From the NCBI GenBank assembly GCA_045863035.1, contig BTUV01000023.1:1-32422 (forward strand): a stretch of DNA of 32,422 nucleotides, in the 5' to 3' direction. Origin of the DNA: H2-BAC3 sp045863035. Lineage in GTDB: Bacteria > Bacteroidota > Ignavibacteria > Ignavibacteriales > Ignavibacteriaceae. Shown one piece after another: positions 8,723-15,504 of the stretch. The first letter of the stretch is position 1. The number at the start of each line of letters is the position of its first letter. The position numbers and the translations under genes are program-made. The notes under the pieces were generated by a model, which did no database searches, was not told the DNA's origin, and saw only the letters and a list, made by a program, of their open reading frames with translations.

Positions 8723-9086
8723 CTTAATCGGGTAATTTTAATCATTTCAAGGTTCAAAATAGAAAACTTTTGGCAAATTATGATTAGGAGCGGAATTGAC
8801 GTTACTGAGGATTTATCGTATGAAGCGTTTAGTGTGCATGCGCTTTTACCACACAAATGAGCAATTGTTTTTTCGGGAAAAGTTATCCGTTTTTTTTGAA
8901 TAATCGCGCCAAATAACGAGATTTGCAAGGTTGCTCCAACATGTAAAACAGAAATTGGCGAGGCAACCGCTTCCGTCCGGAACGCCTCAACCATTCCATA
9001 AAACCGTTAATCATAAAATAATGAAGTTCATTTTGAAAATGTTCATATCTTAACAGTTCATAATTTTTAGAAACAGGAGCCGGTTA
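8723..9086. other. Divergent intergenic region between receptor and efflux operon
   Basis: These 364 bases separate the start of the TonB-dependent receptor (minus) from the start of the efflux operon (plus), so they should contain both promoters. The part nearest the efflux operon (about 9001-9070) is AT-rich. It includes TTGAAA at 9033-9038, but no -10 element lies at good spacing: CATAAT comes about 20 bases later. I therefore do not call a promoter. An open frame of 91 codons on the minus strand (8719-8994) has no ribosome binding site and no recognisable protein character, and is not called. An AGGAG at 9075-9079 serves the adaptor gene. Confidence 0.6.
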
Positions 9087-10271
9087 ATGGAAGTGAAAAA
9101 TGCGGATCTGTCTTCTTTGAAGATTGACCGGACTAAGCAGACCTCAGGCGGTGGCGGAATGAAAAGCTACCTTATTGCAGCCGTAATTCTGATACTTGCT
9201 GTTATTGGGTATCTTAATAAAGATGCATTTTTTAGTTCAGCGCCCGAAGTCACCACAGTTACACTAACTCAGTACACACCTTCACAAGTTTCTTCAGTTC
9301 TTAATGCAAGCGGCTATGTAGTCGCCCAAAGACAGGCAGCAGTGGCCTCAAAGGGTACTGGCCGGCTGGTTTTTCTTGGTGTGGTTGAGGGGGATAAAGT
9401 AAAAAAAGACCAGATAATCGCACGGCTGGAGGATACCGATGTAATAGCAGCGCTTAATGCTGCCAAGGCCGCGCTTCTGCTCAGTGAAGCCGATCTTAAA
9501 GATGCCGAGAATCAGTTAAGACGCGAAAAAGAAATGCTGCAGACCGGCGCTACCTCTCAGATGGCTTTTGAAAATGCGGAAGCCCGGTATTTACGCGTCC
9601 TTGCGAATATTGCAATAGCAAAAGCCCAAATTGAAGCTCAGGAAGTTAATCTTGAAAACACCCGAATCAGAGCTCCGTTTGACGGGACGGTGCTTACAAA
9701 AAATGCTGATGTCGGCGAAATTGTAGCTCCGTTTGCTGCAAGTGCTTCATCCCGCGCAGCCGTAGTCACTATTGCTGATATGAGTTCACTTGAGGTTGAA
9801 ACTGACGTATCAGAATCAAATATATACCGGATTGAACCCGGTCAGCCCTGTGAAATAACTCTGGATGCCTATAGCGACATACGCTATCAGGGCTATGTTA
9901 CAAAAATCGTTCCGACAGCAGACAGGGCAAAAGCAACTGTTTTGGTGAAAGTCGGATTCCGAAAGTATGACTCAAAAGTACTGCCTGAAATGGGCGCAAA
10001 AGTTGCCTTCCTCGAAAAGGATGCTGAAATTAAAGTGGAGGAGAGCAAAACTTACACCGTACTTCCGGTCTCGGCAGTCCGTGACCGTGATGGTAAAAAA
10101 TTTGTATATATACTCTCCGGTGGAGCTTTGCTTGAGAAGGAAATTACTACAGGAGAATTAATGGGCGCATTTATTGAAGTAAAAGGAGGACTTGCTTCTG
10201 GTGAGCGAGTTATTAATAACCTTACAGATGAATTTCAATCCGGAACACCGGTAAAAATAAAAGGAGAATAA
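9087..10271 (+). CDS. Periplasmic adaptor subunit (HlyD/MacA-like) of ABC exporter
   Basis: A 394-residue membrane fusion protein. There is a cytoplasmic N-tail of about 25 residues, one membrane anchor at 27-43, a barrel-sandwich (lipoyl-like) half at 82-118, an alpha-helical hairpin at about 120-190, and the second lipoyl half beginning with NTRIRAPFDGTV at 191-202. Beta-barrel and membrane-proximal domains follow to the C-terminus. In this family the protein bridges an inner-membrane transporter to an outer-membrane channel. The ATG has AGGAG 7 bases upstream, and the stop codon directly abuts the ATG of the ABC ATPase. The gene order adaptor, ATPase, permeases matches MacA-type ABC systems rather than RND pumps. 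No TolC-like gene is nearby. The substrate is unknown. Confidence 0.9.
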   Translation: MEVKNADLSSLKIDRTKQTSGGGGMKSYLIAAVILILAVIGYLNKDAFFSSAPEVTTVTLTQYTPSQVSSVLNASGYVVAQRQAAVASKGTGRLVFLGVVEGDKVKKDQIIARLEDTDVIAALNAAKAALLLSEADLKDAENQLRREKEMLQTGATSQMAFENAEARYLRVLANIAIAKAQIEAQEVNLENTRIRAPFDGTVLTKNADVGEIVAPFAASASSRAAVVTIADMSSLEVETDVSESNIYRIEPGQPCEITLDAYSDIRYQGYVTKIVPTADRAKATVLVKVGFRKYDSKVLPEMGAKVAFLEKDAEIKVEESKTYTVLPVSAVRDRDGKKFVYILSGGALLEKEITTGELMGAFIEVKGGLASGERVINNLTDEFQSGTPVKIKGE

Positions 10272-10943
10272 ATGGAAACCCTGATTCACGTTAATGCAGT
10301 CTCGAAAATGTATAAGCGGGATAAATTTGAAATTCCCGTTCTGAATGATCTTTCGCTTCAGGTGCCTGAAGGCAGATTTTTGGCTTTGATGGGACCCTCC
10401 GGATCAGGCAAAACTACACTGCTTAACCTGATTGCCGGAATTGACCGCCCCACAAAAGGAAGTATATCCGTCAAGGGAACAGAAATTACATCCCTGAGCG
10501 AAACTGCACTCGCTAAATGGAGGGCAAACAGTGTTGGTTTTGTTTTTCAGTTTTATAATCTGATTCCGGTTCTGACAGCTTATGAAAATGTGGAACTTCC
10601 TCTGATTCTTACACCCCTTTCAAAAGCTGACAGGAAAAAACATGTTGAAACTGCTTTGCAAATTGTAGGACTGGGCGACAGGATGGATCATTACCCCAAG
10701 CAGCTTTCCGGCGGACAGGAGCAAAGAGTAGCCATAGCAAGAGCCATTGTTACTGATCCGATTCTTATTGTAGCTGATGAGCCGACCGGTGATCTTGATA
10801 AACACTCGGCAGAGGAAATCCTTACTCTGCTTGAGCGGCTGAATAAGGAATTCAAAAAAACTATTGTCATGGTGACGCACGACCCTCACGCAGCCGGAAA
10901 AGCTGATGAGGTGCTGCACCTTGATAAAGGTGAACTGGCATAA
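10272..10943 (+). CDS. ABC transporter ATP-binding protein (MacB/LolD-like)
   Basis: A 223-residue stand-alone nucleotide-binding subunit, normal length for the LolD/MacB-type family. Walker A is GPSGSGKTT at 41-49, the Q-loop Gln is 93 (FVFQFYNLIP), the ABC signature is LSGGQEQRVAIARA at 145-158, Walker B is ILIVADEP with Asp169-Glu170, and the switch His is 203 in MVTHD. The signature has Glu where Gln is usual after LSGGQ, a mild variation not expected to stop activity. The protein energises the two permeases encoded just downstream. Its ATG touches the stop of the adaptor gene, with AAGGAG just upstream inside that gene's end, so translation is coupled. Confidence 0.95.
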   Translation: METLIHVNAVSKMYKRDKFEIPVLNDLSLQVPEGRFLALMGPSGSGKTTLLNLIAGIDRPTKGSISVKGTEITSLSETALAKWRANSVGFVFQFYNLIPVLTAYENVELPLILTPLSKADRKKHVETALQIVGLGDRMDHYPKQLSGGQEQRVAIARAIVTDPILIVADEPTGDLDKHSAEEILTLLERLNKEFKKTIVMVTHDPHAAGKADEVLHLDKGELA

Positions 10944-10952
10944 GGCGGTACT

Positions 10953-12113
10953 ATGAAACTGATTAAACTCATGTTCAAAAATGCGTTCCGGCATAAACTG
11001 CGCTCTTTTCTGACGATTGCCGGAATTGCTATAGCAGTAATTGCCTTTGATATACTCCGCACTGTGGTTAATGCGTGGGACGCGGGCATAGAGGCAACTG
11101 CTGCCAACCGGCTGATAACCCGGCAGGCGGTCTCATTTATTTTTCCACTTCCATACTCCTACCGAGACCGGATTAAGAATATTGAAGGAGTTGAGCAGGT
11201 TACTTTTGCCACCTGGTTTGGAGGAGTTTACAAAGATAAAAGCAATTTCTTCGGGCGGCTTGCAGTGGAGGCCGAAACCGCGTTTGATATTTACTCTGAA
11301 TATGTTGTCCCCCCTGATCAGCTTGAAACATTCAAGCGGGAGCGGAATAGCTGCGTGGTTGGTTCTGATCTTGTGAAACTTTATGGATTTAAACTCGGTG
11401 ATATGATACGGCTTGAGGGAGATATATATCCCGGCACATGGGATTTTGTGGTCAGGGGTATATATACACCCAACATTAAAAACGGAGATGCTACCCAGAT
11501 GTTTTTTCACTGGGAGTATGTTGATGAACGGATGAAGAAAGAATCCCCCTTCAGGGCAGGTGAGGTAGGATGGTATATTGTCCGGATTTCAAACCCGGAC
11601 CGTTCGGGTGATATATCCGCGAAGATTGATGAGCTTTTTAAGAACTCAAGCGCTGAGACCAAAACTGAATCTGAGCGTGCTTTTGCCCAGGGGTTTATGT
11701 CTTCGGTCAGTTCCATTCTTACTGCAATGAATGTGCTCTCGTGGGTTATTATCGGCATTATCATGCTGGTTCTGGCTAATACGATGATTATGGCTTCACG
11801 AGAAAGGACAAAAGAATATGCAGTTATGAAGGTGCTTGGCTTCGCGGGGAAACATCTTTCATGGCTGATTATCGGGGAATCCATGGTAATAGCTTTTACC
11901 GGCGGTGTGGTTGGCATACTGTTGTCTTTCCCCATCGTGCAGGGAATTGGAGAAGCGATTCCGAAGAATATCTTTCCGGTGTTTAATCTTGAGTACAATA
12001 TATTAGTTTACGCGTTTGTTGCCGCGCTTCTGGTCGGGCTGATATCATCAGTTTTTCCCATCATTAAAGCCCTCCGTACCCCCATTGTTGAGGGTTTCAG
12101 GCATATCGGATAA
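10953..12113 (+). CDS. ABC transporter permease, FtsX/MacB type (first)
   Basis: A 386-residue inner-membrane protein with the four-helix layout of MacB/FtsX permeases. One helix lies at about 19-38, followed by a large periplasmic MacB-type domain (about 45-250) and three C-terminal helices at about 260-280, 304-328 and 350-371. The cytoplasmic coupling segment RERTKEYAVMKVLGF (283-297) is typical of the FtsX domain and contacts the ATPase. The gene begins 9 bases after the ATPase stop. With the adaptor, ATPase and second permease it should form a mechanotransmission-type exporter working on periplasmic or membrane-embedded substrates. A second permease gene implies a heterodimer rather than the homodimer of classical MacB. 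Confidence 0.92.
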   Translation: MKLIKLMFKNAFRHKLRSFLTIAGIAIAVIAFDILRTVVNAWDAGIEATAANRLITRQAVSFIFPLPYSYRDRIKNIEGVEQVTFATWFGGVYKDKSNFFGRLAVEAETAFDIYSEYVVPPDQLETFKRERNSCVVGSDLVKLYGFKLGDMIRLEGDIYPGTWDFVVRGIYTPNIKNGDATQMFFHWEYVDERMKKESPFRAGEVGWYIVRISNPDRSGDISAKIDELFKNSSAETKTESERAFAQGFMSSVSSILTAMNVLSWVIIGIIMLVLANTMIMASRERTKEYAVMKVLGFAGKHLSWLIIGESMVIAFTGGVVGILLSFPIVQGIGEAIPKNIFPVFNLEYNILVYAFVAALLVGLISSVFPIIKALRTPIVEGFRHIG

Positions 12114-12125
12114 AGGAGGATATAT

Positions 12126-13292
12126 ATGATACCCATAAAATACAGCATCCGTAATTTTGCCACACGCAAGCTGACAACCGGCGTAACTGTAGCAGGTATT
12201 GCTCTTGTGGTGTTTGTTTTTGCCGCAGTGCTGATGATGGCTTACGGCATAAAGAAAACTCTTGCAGAGACCGGCTCACCAGATAATATAAAGGTGGTCA
12301 GGAAAGCATCCAACGGCGAGATTTCCAGCATTGTAACCGGCGATGTTGCAAATATCATACTTACACTGCCATATCCAAAGAAAAATGCACAGGGGAAACC
12401 GGTGGCATCACTCGAACCGGTGGTGATAATTAATCTTGAGAAAAATGAAGGGGGGCTGAGCAATATAACCGTGCGCGGTGTTTCTCCTGAAGTTAAGGAA
12501 CTCAGGCCACAGGTAGTTATTTCGGAAGGAAGATACTTTGAGCCGGGCTCACGTGAACTGATTGTCGGGAGATCTATCAATGAGCGTTTTGCGAATACCA
12601 AAATCGGTGATAAAATTAAATTCGCCGGTGACTTCTGGACTGTGGTTGGTATATATGATACTGACGGCAGCGGTTTTGATTCCGAAATATGGGGTGACGG
12701 TCTGCAGATGCTTGATGCCTTCAACAGACCTGCTGCATTTTCTTCTGTTACCTTTAAGGTTGATGATGCATCAATACTGCCCACTATCCGAGGAGTATTT
12801 GAGAATGACAAGCGGCTGAATCAGTTTGAAGTAAAAATCGAAACTGATTATTACGCTGAGCAGTCAGAAGGGCTTGCAATGTTTATTCAGATACTGGGCA
12901 TATTCATCACGGTGGTTTTTTCGCTTGGTTCAATTATCGGTGCTGCAATAACCATGTATGCATCAGTTGCAAACAGAACTGTTGAGATAGGAACCCTGCG
13001 CGCGTTAGGATTCAAGAGAAGAAGCGTACTCACTGCATTTCTGATTGAGTCCCTCTTCATTGCATTGGTCGGCGGAATGATTGGTGTTGCACTTGCATCA
13101 ACGCTGCAGTTCTTCTCAATATCAACGCTCAACTTCCAGTCCTTCTCTGAATTGGAATTTAAGTTTGCATTGTCGCCTGATATCGTGATTATCTCAATCA
13201 TCTTTTCGTTGGTGATGGGAATAGTAGGGGGATTTCTGCCGGCGGTTCGTGCAGCGCGGTTAAATATCGTGAATGCACTAAGAGGCAGTTAG
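12126..13292 (+). CDS. ABC transporter permease, FtsX/MacB type (second)
   Basis: A 388-residue paralogue of the preceding permease with the same plan: a helix at about 15-40, a periplasmic domain to about 245, and three helices at about 252-276, 303-327 and 354-376, with the coupling segment RTVEIGTLRALGF at 284-296. The ribosome binding site AAGGAGG (12113-12119) overlaps the stop of the upstream gene and lies 6 bases from the ATG, the strongest site in the window. This is the last gene of the four-gene exporter operon. Downstream come short AT-rich repeats and a 32-bp palindrome before the convergent BREX operon. Confidence 0.92.
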   Translation: MIPIKYSIRNFATRKLTTGVTVAGIALVVFVFAAVLMMAYGIKKTLAETGSPDNIKVVRKASNGEISSIVTGDVANIILTLPYPKKNAQGKPVASLEPVVIINLEKNEGGLSNITVRGVSPEVKELRPQVVISEGRYFEPGSRELIVGRSINERFANTKIGDKIKFAGDFWTVVGIYDTDGSGFDSEIWGDGLQMLDAFNRPAAFSSVTFKVDDASILPTIRGVFENDKRLNQFEVKIETDYYAEQSEGLAMFIQILGIFITVVFSLGSIIGAAITMYASVANRTVEIGTLRALGFKRRSVLTAFLIESLFIALVGGMIGVALASTLQFFSISTLNFQSFSELEFKFALSPDIVIISIIFSLVMGIVGGFLPAVRAARLNIVNALRGS

Positions 13293-13326
13293 AGTAATTA
13301 GTAATTAGGAGGTAGTAATTAGTAAT
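13293..13326. repeat. Short AT-rich direct repeats after the exporter operon
   Basis: Immediately after the permease stop codon, AGTAATTAGTAATTA (13293-13307) is followed 6 bases later by AGTAATTAGTAAT (13314-13326). This is a degenerate array of AGTAATT units. Such low-complexity intergenic runs can arise by slippage. No function is visible. The window's last gene likewise ends in a run of 7-bp units of another sequence. Confidence 0.7.
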
Positions 13327-13376
13327 GAAAAATAATACCAGGATTCCTTTTTTGAAAACCAGATACATTTGATATT

Positions 13377-13408
13377 TCTTTCTCTGACCCCGCGGGGTCA
13401 GAGAAAGA
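13377..13408. terminator. Perfect 32-bp palindrome, possible bidirectional terminator
   Basis: The arms TCTTTCTCTGACCCCG and CGGGGTCAGAGAAAGA are perfectly self-complementary over 16 bp. They lie between the convergent exporter operon and BREX operon, 36 bases from the brxL stop. A GC-rich hairpin in that position suits a terminator acting on both strands. There is no U-tract on either side, however, so a classical intrinsic terminator is not certain. A REP-like mobile palindrome is the main alternative. Confidence 0.5.
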
Positions 13409-13443
13409 GGATTAAATTCACAAGATTACCATCACCCCCTGAA

Positions 13444-15492
13444 TCACTCGTTGTACAATGATTTCTGCAGCAGCATCTGGCTGTTTGCATAAAATGGCGC
13501 ATCAGTTTTACCTAAAATTGCAGAAGGTAATGAGTTTATTTCGGAAATATTCTCTATCGGTGTGAGAATCGTTTTTGCACCGTTTTCCGAAAGGATGGAA
13601 AATTTATCCGGAAATTCATGCGACCTCTCAATAGCACCGCCAACAGAGATATTACCCAAAACTGCCATTGCCGGCTTCAGATTTTTCTTATAAATGGCTG
13701 AGATGATTGCCACATAGACTGCACTTCCGATACCACCGCTGACCGTTGCCCCGGCAAGACGGCTGATCTGTATATTCAGATCGAACTGTGAAAGTGAATG
13801 CTGGTCATTCAGAATTTTCTTTTCGTTTGCCTTAAGATAGTTGTAGGTATTTCTGATGTTTTCTTTCACTTCGGTTGAATTGGTTCCGGTAACGGTATAT
13901 TTACCGCTTCCTTTAACGGCAACAACCTCAATTTTCACCAGTGCTGTTGTTGAACCGTCACTGGTGGCTGAATAACAGACCCCCGGAGGCAGCGGATTGT
14001 TCTCGATAAGGGAAGATCCCCGTTCTTCAGGAAGACCGATATATTTCTCCTCCTGTGTTTCTTTATCAATATAGCTGAAATTAGTATCCCAAAACTCCAC
14101 ACCTCCGATGCGCTTTAGCTGTTCTTTTACCCTGCGGCGCATTTCCATTGCGGTTTCAAGATATGCATGAAGATCTTCTTTGGTAAAGTTTCCGTCCGGG
14201 TGAAGCAGTTTGATGAAGCCGGAAACAATTTTTCTTACGGATTTGGAGTCACGCTGTTTTAAGTGCGAGCCGAGCGTAAAATATTTGTCAAGTACTTCAA
14301 AGTGAGTGGTTTTCCTCTGCGATTTTAAAACCTCTGAGAAGAAGTCTGTACTGAAACCAAAGTGTGTGGTAAAGTTTGACGGGCTGAACTTTGATATCTC
14401 CCATCCTGGCAGGAAGAGATGAACTCTGTCTAAAAATGCAGTATCATAATTAACTTCTTCTGAAAGAGGGCTGAACAGATGTGAAGTCTGCAAAACAGTT
14501 TCAACCGGCTGATTAATGTTTCCATTTAATATGACTGATGCAGAACCTGTTATCTCACCCCCTTTTGCCCTTGAGAATGAGCCGGACTCCATATAATCTT
14601 TCATCAGGGGAATAGCATCGCGGTCTTTAAACAGACGGTCAGTACTTTCATCAAAGCAGATTGCATCCCACAGCCCGACAGCGCCAACCTTGCCTGTTGA
14701 GTTATTTACAAAAAGCTGAGCCACGGTTCCCTGCCCCCCTGAAATGAGGATTGCATAAGGGGTAATTTCTTTGTATATATATGATTTACCTGAAGAACGC
14801 GGACCCAGTTCAACCATATTAAAATTTGCCTCAACCAGTGGGATCAGGCGGCAGAGCAAAAGATTTTGTTTCCTTTCATCCAGCCCCTCACTTTCCGGCT
14901 CGTAGCCCGCGCTCCGGAGCAGCAGGGTGCGCCATTCCGGGGTTGTAAATTCTTTTCTTTTTTCCGCAATGGTATCGTTGTTAAATGCTGAAAGTTGTAT
15001 CGGCTGTATGCCCCGCACAACAAAGGGATATACCACTGAACCGTCCGTGATCATGGGATCATATTCCATATCAATAATTGCCCAGATACCGCCAAGCAGA
15101 AGCTTTTCGTGGCTTTTAACCAGATCATCGCTGATATTTGCATTTTTGATATTGCTGTTGCTTATCCTTGCCCAGTACCGGTCTTTCTTTGCTTCGAGTT
15201 CTACGGAGATTTTATCAATAATTTTATACCTGCCGCTCTCCCTTATTTTAGATTGTATCAGTGAACTCTCTTCCGGATTCACATAATGCTTTCGCAGTAC
15301 CCCTTTTACATTTTCGATCCCCTCGCTAAGTTTTTGTTCATCTTCGGTGCTGCAGGAGTTTGCAAGCAGATACTCAAGCACAAAAGCGGGAACATTAGCC
15401 CCCCCCTTTATAATACCCACGATATCTTTTTTTACGACAAAGCCCCTGAAGTGTTCAAGCGCTTTTTTATCAAGTTCATCTAATATGATCAT
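13444..15492 (-). CDS. brxL: BREX protein BrxL, AAA+/Lon-like
   Basis: A 682-residue protein of usual BrxL length. The N-terminal part (1-200) carries the BrxL-type helical and oligonucleotide-binding-like region. The AAA+ core has Walker A GPRSSGKS at 230-237 and Walker B AICFDE with Asp281-Glu282. The C-terminal Lon-like domain is at about 505-682. In that domain Ser590 (SGGIGSAV) and Lys630 (FPDKF) line up with the Lon catalytic Ser and Lys; from the LGN (613-615) that aligns with Lon TGE to the lysine the alignment is ungapped, with a 3-residue difference before it. BrxL proteins are known to form ring-shaped DNA-binding assemblies required for phage restriction in many type I systems. 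AGGAG lies 9 bases before the ATG. A run of eight G spans codons 29-32. Confidence 0.95.
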   Translation of the reverse strand: MIILDELDKKALEHFRGFVVKKDIVGIIKGGANVPAFVLEYLLANSCSTEDEQKLSEGIENVKGVLRKHYVNPEESSLIQSKIRESGRYKIIDKISVELEAKKDRYWARISNSNIKNANISDDLVKSHEKLLLGGIWAIIDMEYDPMITDGSVVYPFVVRGIQPIQLSAFNNDTIAEKRKEFTTPEWRTLLLRSAGYEPESEGLDERKQNLLLCRLIPLVEANFNMVELGPRSSGKSYIYKEITPYAILISGGQGTVAQLFVNNSTGKVGAVGLWDAICFDESTDRLFKDRDAIPLMKDYMESGSFSRAKGGEITGSASVILNGNINQPVETVLQTSHLFSPLSEEVNYDTAFLDRVHLFLPGWEISKFSPSNFTTHFGFSTDFFSEVLKSQRKTTHFEVLDKYFTLGSHLKQRDSKSVRKIVSGFIKLLHPDGNFTKEDLHAYLETAMEMRRRVKEQLKRIGGVEFWDTNFSYIDKETQEEKYIGLPEERGSSLIENNPLPPGVCYSATSDGSTTALVKIEVVAVKGSGKYTVTGTNSTEVKENIRNTYNYLKANEKKILNDQHSLSQFDLNIQISRLAGATVSGGIGSAVYVAIISAIYKKNLKPAMAVLGNISVGGAIERSHEFPDKFSILSENGAKTILTPIENISEINSLPSAILGKTDAPFYANSQMLLQKSLYNE

Positions 15493-15504
15493 AACTATAT
15501 GCTC

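Noticed and set aside
8719..8994. 91-codon minus-strand ORF upstream of the TonB-dependent receptor.
   Set aside because: No ribosome binding site, no domain character, and it overlaps the receptor start in a different frame; most likely a chance frame.
9033..9064. TTGAAA followed by CATAAT upstream of the exporter operon as a promoter.
   Set aside because: The spacing of about 20 bases is too long for a normal sigma70 promoter and no second feature supports it.
10272..13292. Considered whether the ABC operon is an Lol lipoprotein-release system.
   Set aside because: The ATPase is LolD-like, but the operon begins with a periplasmic adaptor and has two MacB/FtsX permeases, which fits a MacA-type tripartite exporter better.
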